Assembly (NCBI GenBank): GCA_023213395.1
Contig: CM041465.1
Coordinates: forward strand, 9,610,001 to 9,674,000
Reading direction: 5' to 3'
Source of the DNA: Cycas panzhihuaensis
Lineage: Eukaryota > Cycadophyta
Length of the DNA stretch: 64,000 nucleotides
Below are positions 23,501 to 33,913 of the stretch, piece by piece. The notes under the pieces were generated by a model. It worked only from the letters and a program-made list of their open reading frames with translations. It had not been told where the DNA came from and made no database searches. The first letter of the stretch is position 1; the number at the start of each line of letters is the position of its first letter. The position numbers and the translations under genes were made by a program.

Positions 23501-24958
23501 GTGGAACCAATGTATCATTGAAGAGTACAAAGACTTGTACCATGAAGATGAAGCTTTGAAGGAAGAATTAGAGAACCTAGGAAAGGAAGACCTTCCCAGC
23601 TTGCTTGGAAGGATGGTCTACTTTTCAAAGGGGAGCAGCTCTATGTTCCATCAAAAGGAGACAAGATCAAGTGGCTTAGAGAAGCCCATACTTCTAAGGT
23701 AGCTGGTCACTTTGGTATAGAGAAGACTTTAGCAAACTTGAGAAGATATGTTGTATGGCCAAAAATGCAAAATGATGTAAAAAAATATGTAAAAGGATGT
23801 GTAATGTGTAATACTTCTAAGCCTTCTTCTAGAAAACTAGGATTGTATACACCACTTCCTATTCCCACTAGACCTTGGGAAAGTATCTCCATTGATTTCT
23901 TAGGGGGACTTCCCATGACTAGGAAGGGACATGATTATCTTTTTGTTGTTGTAGATAGGTTCAGTAAAATGATATGTCTAATACCTTGTAAAAAGACAAT
24001 CATAGGTATAGGAGCAGTTGAGTTATTCTTCGAGCATGTATGGAAGAATTTTGGCTTGCCTTCTTCTATCATTTCAGATCGAGACACCCGATTCCTTTCA
24101 TCATTTTGGAAGATACTATAGGAGATGATGGATACCAAATTGAAGAGGAGTACAAGTTTCCATCCTCAAACAGATGGACAAACCAAAGTAGTGAACAGAA
24201 TTTTGGTACATTTATTAAGGGGATACAATTCCAAGCATCCAAAGACTTGGGATGAATCATTGGCTTTTCTACAATTTGCATTTAATAGAGCAATGCGTAC
24301 ATCACACTCTAAAGCACCTTTTGAAGTTTGTTTGGGATACTTACCTCAAAGTCCATTTGACTTAGAGTTTTCCATGCAAGTTAAGGAAGGATCTATCAAA
24401 GAGAAGGAGGAGCATGACAAGGCTTTAAGATATTTGGAGAAGATCCAGAGAGTCCACAAAGAAGTACATGATCAACTTCTAAGGACTCAACAAAAGTATA
24501 AGGAAAGACATGACAAGCATAAGCAAGAGTGTACTTTTCAAGAAGGAGATTTAGTATGGTTATACTTAAGGAAGGAGAGGTTAAAAGGAGAAGGCAAGAA
24601 ACTCAAACCTATAAGGTATGGACCATTCAAGATTTTGAGAAAAGTAGGTGGCAATGCTTTCCAACTTGATCTTCCACCTTATATGCAAATATATTTAGTA
24701 GTAAATGCTAAATATTTAAAACTCTTTGAGCCCTCCATGCTAGATGAGGAATAAGACCAGTTCACTTTACGTTCAGTTGATGATTTGTATTTGGAAAGTG
24801 AGGAGCCTCTCAAGGAAGATTGTATCTTGGAGAGAAAATCTACCAAAACAAGACATAAGACACATGAATCTTTCAGGATTAGAGTAGTAGGGAAATTGCC
24901 TAGTAAGGCCAAGTGGTTTAGTAGGCAACAAGGAGAACAACAGTTCCCCCATCTCTAA
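20519..24958 (+). pseudogene. Gyp-3 gag-pol polyprotein, nearly full length, stopped
   Basis: One frame runs from the ATG at 20519 to a stop at 24956-24958, about 1480 codons. It has 14 internal stops (nine TAA, five TAG, no TGA) and one pair of compensating frameshifts at about 23500-23590. Order: gag domain (20750-21270), decayed zinc knuckle (21360-21420, two Cys read Tyr), protease (21600-21960), RT (22240-22980, YLDDIL with the Asp pair at 22688-22693), RNase H (23100-23470), integrase (23640-24600). The integrase keeps its H-H-C-C region and first two catalytic Asp, but the Glu of Q-T-E reads Lys. The longest open part is 20477-21334. No chromodomain is seen. Confidence 0.95.
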
Positions 24959-24989
24959 TTCTAAGCCAAATAGGAGTTGGCTATTTTCC

Positions 24990-25001
24990 AAGGAAGGGGG
25001 A
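24990..25001 (+). other. Gyp-3 polypurine tract
   Basis: AAGGAAGGGGGA lies four bases before the 3' LTR. Confidence 0.87.
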
Positions 25002-25005
25002 GCCA

Positions 25006-25857
25006 TGATCTAGGAGGATCTACCATATGTTTACAGGATGTGGAAAATGCTAGGCATTGGTATAACTGAAAGAGATATGGCCAAATGGTATCAAAATTAT
25101 ATGAAATTTTGTATAAATCTAGAAGACACATCCCACTAGATGTGTACAAAGGGTTTAGAAAATATCATTTGATTAGAGTTCAAGCCTTGTTTTGCATAAA
25201 ATTAATCCCACAACTAGCAGAAAAAAATAGCAAACACATATTATCATTAAATGAATAAAAATATAGTCAAATGACATCCAAATGAGCTAAAATTTTGACG
25301 AAGTAGAGGAGACATGTGTTCCTATATGTGTACTAAATTTGAGCTAAATTGGAGTTAGTTAAGGTCAGTTACAAGCTATAAGTTTTTAAGAATTGCATGA
25401 AGGCCACTTGGACAACATGCATTCTGGTGGTTAGTGGTTATACTTGCATGATTGCCACTTGTTAAACATGCAATTTTGGTTTCTTTATATAAATTAAGTC
25501 CTATTAGGGGTTAGAGAGGTGGTTCTTGGAGACTTGACTTGGGAAGCATCCTTAGAGAAGCATTTTGGAGGGTTGGAGTCCCCCTTATGGTATAATTGTA
25601 TCATTTATTCCTTGTAATTTTACCATTCTTTTGCTAGTTGATTTCTCCACCATTAAATGGAGATTTTCATAGTTTAATAAAAGTACTACTCCTCATACTT
25701 TTAGATAAATGTCAAGAATAAATGATTTGGTGTAGAATTTCCTTTCGTGGGCTCATTGTTATTTTGATGTTATTGAGATTTCTACACTAACTCCCAGGAT
25801 CTCAAGGAGAAAAGGTTGATAATTGACTTCTTCACCAACTAAGCTCTTTTGGGATCA
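25006..25857 (+). mobile_element. Gyp-3 3' LTR
   Basis: 852 bp, TGATCTAGG to GGGATCA, followed by CATTC (25858-25862). Near-identical to the 5' LTR apart from the missing 196-bp duplication and scattered transitions. Confidence 0.95.
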
Positions 25858-25862
25858 CATTC
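25858..25862. repeat. Target site duplication of Gyp-3, right copy
   Basis: CATTC, as at 19329-19333. Confidence 0.94.
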
Positions 25863-26269
25863 AATATGTGATTATGGTATTTTTTGTATTTCCTTCATTT
25901 TCCTATCATAATTAATGCATATTGTGGGCATTGGTGTGTCTCTTGACTATAATTTTTGATATATTTAGGCTTCAATATTTGCTCTATATATTGATAATTC
26001 GTCTATGTGATAATATTCTCTGTCACTGTGATGTTTGTAGACGTAGACATTGTTTCTTATTCACCGTCTAATACATTGTATCCCCTGCTGAGTGTTGATG
26101 ATATTGGTAGTCGTCTGATATATTGCATCACCCATATATTTGGCACATTATGTTTCATTTTTTGTGGCCATCATAATTTTATACCAACATCACCCTTCTA
26201 TTTATTTCGTCCACCATTTATTATTTACGATCGCTTGTTATCAAATCACCTATTATAATCTTTCACCAT

Positions 26270-26430
26270 GCCAACTTTAGGTTTTGCTTTATTAATAGAG
26301 ATGATGTGACCATCTAGGTCCCTCCCATGAAGTTCAACGACTATGTCTTCCATTTTGCCCTCATCATCAAAAGTCACAAATCCAAATCCACAAGGTCAAC
26401 TAGTTTCTCTATCCAGCATGATCTTCCATT
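26270..26430 (-). pseudogene. RRM fragment, RZ-1/glycine-rich RNA-binding protein-like, captured
   Basis: The minus strand from about 26425 to 26270 encodes the second half of an RNA recognition motif. It reads K-I-M-L-D-R-E-T, one TGA stop (26396-26398), then GFGFVTF (the RNP1 motif), D-D-E-G-K-M-E-D-I and H-G-R-D-L-D-G ahead of I-S-I-N-K-A-K-P-K. This order fits plant glycine-rich RNA-binding proteins, closest in style to the zinc-finger RZ-1 type. Those proteins bind RNA in splicing and cold response. The stop and a neighbouring Cys sit where that family has Arg. The N-terminal RNP2 half, zinc finger and Gly-rich tail are not found nearby. It lies antisense inside element D. Confidence 0.8.
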
Positions 26431-26748
26431 TGTGTCATGAGGTTCGCCACCCGTATTGATTGCATAATTGTTGTTATTTTTGCCAATTTTTATTTTTTAT
26501 AAATTTAACTTTATTTACATTTTAACATTGTTATACCTGTCATTTGAAATCATCTCTTATATAGTTCATTTTGATTTGTATTAAGTCACCCTCACATTGA
26601 TTCCTTGATATATTTTGATTTTGTCTAAAGTCATTTCATATCAAATTTCATTGATATGTTTTAGCATTAAGGTTAATGCATTACAATTAGTGATTTCACC
26701 ATTGTATGCTTATCATTGATTCCCTTTGTTAAAATACTTTGTCATCAC

Positions 26749-26770
26749 TTAACGTCTCTTTTGACGTTAA
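26749..26770. repeat. Perfect 8-bp inverted repeat
   Basis: TTAACGTC, a six-base TCTTTT loop, then GACGTTAA. It marks the start of the G-rich, C-poor stretch. Function unknown. Confidence 0.7.
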
Positions 26771-28084
26771 TGGGATGAGAGTGTATACCCTTTTAAATGG
26801 CCTAAACATATTTTATAAGGTTTCATATTGATATATAGAGAATGAGATATTTTTATGATGTGGCAAAGTGATGTATTGGTGATTTATGATGAAGAGGGAG
26901 CAATTAAGCATATTTCATTGGTAATATGAAGCGAAGTTAGTATTATGATTAACTCTATTTACATGAAAGGTGTGGATAATACAAGGTCATATAAGTGTTC
27001 AATGAAGTGGTGACATTTGACATTGCCATTGTGATTCTATATGTTTATGATTCATTGTTGGTAATGCGACAATGATATGCCTCCTAGCTTATATTTGCAT
27101 GAGAAGGTATGTTGGGTAAGATAATTGTTTAATGACATAAGGTAAGGACATGACCTCTTGTATATGTTTTTGATGGCAAGATAAGTGACATGAGAATGAA
27201 GTTTAAGGCTTTACATTATTCTTTTGTATGCGATTGTATGAGAGTACTGTGATGATATGAGGTATTGATGAGGTGATTGTTGAGGCTTTTTTGCATGTAT
27301 TGCACATGGGAGAGTACCTTGGTAATGTGAGACAATATTAATTCATATTGATATATTCAGCACTCTATTAGTAACTTGAGATGCATGATGGTGATTATTT
27401 AATGGAATTTGAGTGCTTTCTTACATGTGTTTGCATGAATAAGTTGAATGACATATGGCAACTTAGTGCTTCTTAGAATGTGATTTACTTGAAGGAGATT
27501 TATGGGCTTGATAAGGTAAATCTAAGGGTAAGAAAGATAGTGATATGAGGTATTAAGATGCTTGTTGCATGTGAGGTTACATGATAAGAATATGTGTTGT
27601 TGGGTGTATTTAAGGATAATATTAGGCATGTTTGATGATGTGTTTTAATTGATTGAATGGGCAAAGAATGATAAGTTTGTTAAAGATACCTGAGTTACAA
27701 GGAAACAAACTTTGTTGAGTTGCATATGAGTGTGGTTATTCATTAATGGTGGCATGAGTCATATTTGGATAATTGAGTGAAGTGGGTATGTCTTCATCAT
27801 TGTAAGATTTATGAGGTATTGGTTTGGTGAAGTGAGTGTTTAGATTCTATGTGACTATTTGGCACTATGAAAAATAGATAAGGTAATGATATGATGATGA
27901 AGTCAGTGATATAAGGAACATGAGACATGAGAAAGTTTGATGAGATTGATTAATGGGTGAGTTAGTTGATTGAAAAATGGACGTGGTGTTTAGAGATGGC
28001 ATTTACAATCATGGAGGATACTGATGTGGTTATATATGCTCATGAAACAAATGAATATTACTTAAGGGATTTGGTTCTTCCAAT

Positions 28085-28440
28085 ACCTAAGTGTAAGGGA
28101 GAAGACTACTTTTTTTTATGATTAAAATGAGATGCTTCTTTATAGCTAGAGGTTTGTGGAAGATTATTATTGATGAATATGATATCCCTAAGGATGAAGA
28201 AGAAAAGGAAATACTTGAGAAAAAAGATAGAAAGGCATTCATTATGATTTGTGTTGCATTTAGTGAGGTTGATCTTCCTTCCAAATTCTATTTTGTCATT
28301 CCTATGATTCTACATGCAAGTAATACTAAAGAATCTTGGGATTTTCTAAGGGAAGTATTTGAATAAACTCTTGAAGAGACACAACGAATGATTAAAAAGG
28401 AAATTAGGGCTAGTTATGGTTATGGTACAGGTACAATGAA
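28085..28440 (+). pseudogene. Element D copia-type gag fragment
   Basis: An open stretch at 28118-28366 of 82 codons carries the gag N-terminal pattern of plant copia elements: a W-I-K-M-like start (here L/I-K-M), G-L-W-K-I-I, a Glu/Lys-rich middle, K-A-F-I-M-I and K-E-S-W-D-F-L. A TAA follows and the frame runs on for about 20 codons. No zinc knuckle, protease, integrase or RT follows; the next sequence is acidic linker, so most of pol is missing. Confidence 0.68.
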
Positions 28441-28760
28441 TGATTATAGATGAAGATATTAAAAGTGATGAATCGATTTCAAGAGAAATTGAATTTGATG
28501 ATCCTATAAAGGATGAGTCTTATATTGATGATATTCCTACTTTAAGCATTGATTCAAGTTTAAATGATGTTCCTTCTTTGAGCATTGATTCAAGTTCAAA
28601 GAGTATGCAAGCTGATCAAGACTCCACTCTTAAGATGGAAGAAATCACTATTGTACATGGTGATCAAGAGTTTATATAGGATAATGATGATAGGCAAGTT
28701 GTGATTGAAGATGATTGTTTACAGGATCTACATCACAATCAGACTAGACTGGCTACAATA
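28440..28760 (+). pseudogene. Element D acidic linker region
   Basis: An open stretch at 28440-28679 of 79 codons is rich in Asp/Ser with two near-repeats (L-S-I-D-S-S). It begins E-S-I-S-R-E-I-E-F-D-D-P-I, the style seen just after integrase in copia elements. Its direct junction with gag suggests loss of protease and integrase. Identity is inferred. Confidence 0.5.
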
Positions 28761-28802
28761 AAGAATTAGGATTTACACTTGCTAGAGTAGTTACATCAAT
28801 GT

Positions 28803-28965
28803 CGTCACTACAGAATTGAAGATGGAAATCAAGCTGAGGATATCATCTTATAAAGGCATCAGTATAGAATTGAAGATAAAAATCAAGATGAAGACATCAG
28901 CCTGTAGCAAAAATATCTCTACAAAATTGAAGACAAGGATCAAGTTAAAGACATCATTTTCAAGA
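28803..28965 (+). repeat. Three tandem units of about 56 bp before element D polypurine tract
   Basis: Each unit contains A-GAATTGAAGAT followed by CAAG and GACATCA. In translation they repeat a Y-R/K-I-E-D-x-x-Q motif. They sit just upstream of the polypurine tract. Confidence 0.75.
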
Positions 28966-29014
28966 CATTTCCAAGGACAAAGCATTGCAAATACAAATGA
29001 CCTAAATGTACATT

Positions 29015-29023
29015 AAGGAGGAG
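29015..29023 (+). other. Element D polypurine tract
   Basis: AAGGAGGAG directly before the 3' LTR. Confidence 0.87.
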
Positions 29024-29244
29024 TGTTATAATATTAATGTACATTTGATTTTTCCCACATGCAACTGGGTCTTACTCTTCCATCATGACTTGTATTATAA
29101 ATAAACAATATTGTGTATCATATTGTAATGATGTTGTAATAATATTTTATTAATATAATGGAGGTACCTTAAGGGTATCGTTCGATCCTGTGGAGATGTT
29201 CTATTCTATTTACAAAGATTGTTTGTGCAAGTTATTTTTTAATA
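29024..29244 (+). mobile_element. Element D 3' LTR
   Basis: 221 bp, TGTTATAATATT to TTTTTAATA (final CA mutated to TA), followed by GGTAC (29245-29249). Same length as the 5' LTR with scattered transitions. Confidence 0.94.
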
Positions 29245-29249
29245 GGTAC
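29245..29249. repeat. Target site duplication of element D, right copy
   Basis: GGTAC, as at 18247-18251. Confidence 0.93.
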
Positions 29250-29885
29250 ATGTGATTCCCCCATTTAGCGTATATTACATCAAAAAATATCATGGAACCT
29301 TAAGAATTATATGAAAATGCATAAAGAAGCTGAAAAAATAAAGTAAGATGAAGATTTAATGGAAACTTTAAACTTTAAACTAAAAAATCTACTTCAAAAT
29401 AACTCCAAAAATCATAAAATAAGCTACCAATAAAAAGATCTCTTTGTTATGAATCCAACACAACATATAAGAGAAAAATCAAATCCTCCTAGCTCAAGAT
29501 ATCATCAAAACTACGAAGGGTGCTCTATAAGAATTGAAAATAGGGGGCTAGCCCCTTTAGCTGGCTGGTTGCTAGTCTTATAACATCTCCATATGATTGG
29601 GGCCTGAACATTCAAGGTGATAGCAGACCTAAAATATACATCCAATTTAATTTAATTTAAATTTCCAAATATAAAAAAATTTAATCCCATTTTAATAAGA
29701 TTTCACATTTGCCAATATAATATGCACCAAAAAAATTGATCGCAATATGGTGAATACCCAAAATATTTTTAGGGTTTTAAAAAATAATTTACTACCATTG
29801 TTATTCTCTATTTCCCATTTTATATTGCTGTGGTGGTGCATAATTAGGGTTGCAAGTCACTATTTCTCTAAGCAAGAGGTTCATG
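29250..29885 (-). other. Element C region downstream of the p24-like sequence
   Basis: About 640 bp with no recognised gene. On the minus strand it is T-rich and has a TTTTTTCAG acceptor-like site near 29320, which could mark remains of an intron or untranslated region of the captured gene. Not resolved. Confidence 0.5.
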
Positions 29886-30542
29886 CTATGAGAGAAAATC
29901 TACTAAGATGATACCTCCATTGACAAGGCATTCTCGCATGGCAGCCAGTACAGGTGGCAAAGTACCCAAGCTCCAAATGGTAGTAGAGATGATCACATAG
30001 ATGCTCCACATAATAAATCTCTTCCCCTTCATTTGAAAAAGGATCTCATCATATATAGAAGTGACATCCTTTACGTGCTTTATCAATTCTAGCTCCATCT
30101 TGTCAATCTTACCTCTTTTGGAAATATTTATCCAATCCTTCACAGCAAGAATGATCTTCCACTTAAGTTCAATACTAGCCATAATGAGTGGCTATGTAGG
30201 AGGAATCCAAAAGCAAGCCATATAATCTCCAGCTTCAAAAGTTTTGAAAGCAAACTGACCAAACTCCTCTTTTTTGATGTAATGCATGCTATTGCTATAC
30301 ATAGAAGTCACCCTGACAATGATCTTATAGGCATCAGGAACTGGGGTAGGATTACTAGTCCCATAATGGTGTTCATCTGAACTTAGAGCTATAACATGAT
30401 AATTACCCAAGACCATAACATTGTTCTAGATCTCTTCTATAATGCACTTTGTATGCCCTGATGTTAGTTTGAAATGAAGATAATCAACTATGGTCAAACC
30501 CATACATAATAGAACTAAGAGAAAGATTCCAAATTATTCCAT
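29886..30542 (-). pseudogene. p24/TMED (GOLD-domain) delta-type cargo receptor-like sequence, captured
   Basis: One minus-strand frame of 219 codons, the usual p24 length, starting with ATG at 30542 and stopped at codons 3, 39 and 117. It shows a hydrophobic signal-like stretch (codons 6-20), then L-T-S-G-H-T-K-C (Cys33), the GOLD domain ending G-Q-F-A-F and E-A-G-D-Y-M-A-C-F (Cys110), and a coiled-coil region with V-K-D-W, K-R-G-K-I and E-L-E-L-I-K. The Cys pair is the family's luminal disulfide. p24 proteins cycle between ER and Golgi in COPI/COPII vesicles. The last 45 codons do not match the usual membrane segment and KK tail. No intron breaks the matched part, suggesting an mRNA-derived copy. 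It lies in sense inside element C. Confidence 0.85.
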
Positions 30543-31589
30543 CCTATGAAACTGTAGAAGACCCAACAATCTCTATTAAGTTTTGATAGAACCCACATCA
30601 AGATTTAGACTATAAGTATAGGGTGAGCATGGATTTGGATAGGTTGTGCAATAAAAAACCATGTAAATAACAATTTGACTAACAAATTAGGCTACATATG
30701 TAGTCAAGGAAATCTATCTTTAAATGGGAACTCCACTTCCACCGTTTAGGGTCTGGCGAGAAAAACCTCAATATAGACTATAAGAGAGTAGGTAAGCCTA
30801 CATCACCTAGCATATAATACCATGAGATCTAATAGTGTATAACACTCTAATAAAGTTGTTATGCACCAAAAGTTCTTTATTCTCAAAGCTAATTGCAAAG
30901 TATTCCATGAGATCCAACTATGATACTAACTTAGCAGCTTTAAGTAGAGGGAAAGCAATCATACATGCACAATCTAAAAGTTCATCATACACAAGATTGT
31001 AATAGAAAAATTGGAAACCCTTTTTTTTTTTATACATAAAAATAATATAAATATATAATACATCTTCATAGAAAACTGCTTAAAAATTTTTCAAAGTATA
31101 GAGTTAATTTTTAACTTTTGGATAGCAAAAAGGGACTCACTCAATTACTGTAAGCATCTCCATTGCAATTTGTCCACTGGCATGTAAGAAGATTGCTTTA
31201 CACCAATTATATATATGCACAAACTCCTCCTTATTGATAACAAATAAGTTAATTCTATAGGGTGATTAGGCCTACATAAATAATTGATCTATAGTAGCTT
31301 CAAAACACCTTCATAACATCAAAATACATAAACAATAGAACTTATAACAACTCTTAATAGCCTCATAATAATATAAAAAAATAGCCCCTTGAACTAAAAA
31401 AAATAGCCCTAAATATTCAACAAAAATTCCTTAAAAAATATACACTAGGTTGGCTTTTCATAACTTGAAATAAACCTTCAATAACAGATCATAATATAAG
31501 TATGATACATGTTCTTTAAAAGAATAACAAGAATGAAGGATAACATGTACTAAAGGTTTATAATGATACCCTTGAGGATTGAACCTTAG
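30543..31589 (-). other. Element C leader between primer site and p24-like sequence
   Basis: About 1.05 kb, T-rich on the minus strand, with a CTACAG acceptor-like site about 10 bases before the p24 start. No gag or pol in any frame. It may be element leader, captured 5' untranslated sequence, or both. Confidence 0.55.
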
Positions 31590-31601
31590 GGTCAGATACC
31601 A
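31590..31601 (-). other. Element C primer binding site
   Basis: On the minus strand TGGTATCTGACC directly abuts the 5' LTR. The first seven bases match the tRNA-Met site; the rest suggests a variant or another tRNA. Confidence 0.78.
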
Positions 31602-31906
31602 TGTTAAGAATTGAAAATGTAATATACAAGAAGATATCTAATGGTGAGTTAAAGATTTAACAATAAAGTACAAAAAGATAAAGTATGTACATGAATAAAC
31701 ACCATATGTGGAGAAATGTCTAAAACTTAAATTAGAGAGAATAAAAGTACATACTTATAGTATATGCTCACCATTAGTGAGAGAACCCCATTGGTCAACT
31801 TAAAGATAACACACATCTTTAGGTGGCCTACAACCTCTAATATAAAATACAATAAAGAAAGAGAGATTACATAGGGGTAATATGTAATTGAGTATTACAC
31901 CTATCA
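31602..31906 (-). mobile_element. Element C 5' LTR
   Basis: 305 bp, TGTTAAGAATTG to ACACCTATCA on the plus strand, matching 17349-17656. The primer site on its inner side shows that this is the 5' LTR. Confidence 0.92.
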
Positions 31907-31911
31907 TATGT
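31907..31911. repeat. Target site duplication of element C, right copy
   Basis: TATGT, as at 17344-17348. Gyp-2 integrase resumes immediately after. Confidence 0.88.
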
Positions 31912-33070
31912 ATGTCTTTACCAATTCCTAAAGGATCATGGACAAACTTGAGTATGGATTTCATGTAGGATCATGCACTTCATGTGGGATTACCACATAT
32001 ACAAAGAGGTAATGATTCGATTTTTATTATTGTTCATTATTTTTAAAAAATAATTTATTTTATTATATACAAAAAAGATAAATAATGTAGTTAGGATAAT
32101 ATATTTATTCTTTAAAGAGGTTACAAGGTTGTATAACATTCTAAAAACTATCACTTTGGATCAAGACTTGAGTCATTTTTAGAAGACTTAATGGAAGAAG
32201 CTGGGAATAAAACTCTAATTTAGTAGTACCTACCATTTATATATTGATGAATAAATTGACATGGTAAATAGAAGTTTAGGAAACTGACTAAGATGCATTA
32301 TTTGAGAGAATCCTAAATAATGAGATTTGGCATTGGCTTATGCAAAATTTATATATAATAGTTCTATGAATAAGTCAATAGGTAAATCATCTTTTTAGGT
32401 TGTGTATGATAGATAGCCCAATGGTATGCTAGATTTAATACACCTACCTAGTGGGGAGAAGCTAAGTGATGATGCAAAAGATTTTGTAAGGCATCTATAA
32501 TAAGTTCATGAGTAGGCAAGGAAAAGGTTATAAGATAATAATAAAAAGTATAAGGAAGTGACAAACAAGGCCCACAAATATAAGGTATTCAAAGAAGGTG
32601 ACTTACTAGTGGTTTACTTAAGGAAATATAGATTTTTTCGAAGGACTTATAACAAACTCAAATATAAAAAGTTTGGACCATGTTAGATTATGAAAATTAT
32701 TATTGAGAATGCATATAAAGTGAATCTACCTAAACACTTTAATATCTCCCATATTTTAATATTTTAAATCTATATGTATTTCATAAAGGAGATGAAGAGG
32801 TAGATTAAAAAAGTGAAGTGGCAAGTTGAGAGCCCCAAATACTAAGGAAATAGTGAGAACAAATTGAGTAGGTATTAGATATGAAAATAATAAGTATCTA
32901 ATGGAGTGGAAAGGTTTTCTACAAGTAGATAACACTTGGATCATAGAGAAAGAGCTAAAATAGTTAAATTTTAATAAATGGTAGGAATGTCATCGTAATA
33001 ACTTATAGGGGTAAGGTTTTTTTCAACCTGAGAAGGATAGTATAGGAGTATCTAGACCACCATCATAATT
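31912..33070 (+). pseudogene. Gyp-2 integrase core and C-terminal part, decayed
   Basis: Continues the integrase broken at 17343: L-P-I-P-K-G-S-W and S-M-D-F (31915-31970), a disturbed AT-rich stretch (32030-32130), then D-Q-D-L-S-H-F, M-V-N-R-S-L-G-N, K-V-F-K-E-G-D-L, a Y-N-K-L-K-Y run and F-G-P-C (GPY/F module) ending near 32790. Many TAG/TAA stops stand at Trp and Gln positions. No chromodomain is readable. Style is chromovirus-like. Confidence 0.85.
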
Positions 33071-33615
33071 TAATTCACTTTTCATTTTTTAGTCTTCTTT
33101 TTTTCCTCTAAATTTTGGGGTTTACTAATCAAACTATAACTTTTTACTCAGTGATCAAAATTTAGTTATTTTTATATTGACTTGAAGTCTATCTAAGTAG
33201 AATAAGCCAAAGTGGCCTACAACTAGGCCAAAAGCCCGATTGTAGGCCTACAATTTTTTAGCCAAAAAAAACCTCGAATATACCTAAAATTTGAGATTTA
33301 GTTTGTATGTCTTATTTTAGACTAGTTTTTACTTTTATGTAATCACCCTTAGTGGTCTAGTTTTTTAGTAGGGATTGACTTTAAAACATGGTTTTATTTA
33401 ATATTTAAGATAATTATGAGTTTTTCAAAAAACGTTTTTAGGATTAGTCTTGGAAACTTTTGGGCTTTTTGCTTTGACTTGTATAAATTTATTTTTATAG
33501 CATCTTTTGATAAATTAAATGGAATGGAATAGAAGTAAAAGTGAAATGATTCTTCCCATTATTTGATTTTTCTTTGTTTTAAGTTTGTATATATGGGATT
33601 GAATGAAAGGAGGTG
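33071..33615. other. Stretch without a recognised gene
   Basis: Follows the end of Gyp-2 coding and probably contains its 3' non-coding part or LTR. No matching 5' copy could be found near 13572-14150, so the boundary is open. Confidence 0.45.
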
Positions 33616-33913
33616 TGAAGATCTAGCCTCTCACCAAGCACTATCACAATGGTAAAAAGAATGGAGTATAAGAGAATGGGAGAAAATAGAGAGACTCTCA
33701 AGAAGGAGATGAATAATAATAATTTCTCCATTAAGATCTCACTTTATATTATTGAGTGAGATTATTAGGGTTAGGGTTTTTCCCAATAAAATGAAATTAC
33801 ATGTAATGCACATGAACATGTATTTAACTTAAATGATCTAATTCAAAGTTCACTTAAGAACCCTTTTAGGAAAAAAAATTAATATAATGAACTCATAGCA
33901 TTAACACACTTCA
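33616..33913 (-). mobile_element. Cop-4 3' LTR (Cop-A family)
   Basis: 298 bp with TGAAG/CTTCA ends, diverged from the other Cop-A LTRs but the same length. A C-rich run to its right (ATCCCCCAC) is the reverse of the polypurine tract, so the element runs right to left. Confidence 0.82.

Larger units (their letters stand above)
25863..28085 (+). other. Element D leader, second part (no gag-pol)
   Basis: About 2.2 kb of element D between the Gyp-3 insertion and the gag-like region. It holds the antisense RRM fragment (26270-26430), a perfect 8-bp hairpin (26749-26770) and a strongly G-over-C plus strand (26770-28085). The first 400 bp is T-rich; the open frame at 26007-26258 there resembles no known protein. 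Confidence 0.6.

Noticed and set aside
20519-24958. Variant genetic code with TAA and TAG read as Gln, suggested by many in-frame TAA/TAG and no TGA in Gyp-3.
   Set aside because: Some TAG codons stand at Trp positions (near 23273, and in the N-H-W-Q stretch of Cop-5), TGA occurs in Gyp-1, Cop-1 and the RRM fragment, and missense changes (Cys to Tyr, Glu to Lys) show the same transition bias. Decay explains all of it.
26749-26770. Helitron 3' end, because of the perfect hairpin.
   Set aside because: It is not followed by a CTRR end and no helitron 5' end or Rep/helicase sequence is present.
29886-30542. A functional host p24 gene at this locus.
   Set aside because: Three in-frame stops, no match to the usual membrane segment and tail, and a position between the LTRs of element C inside a nest.
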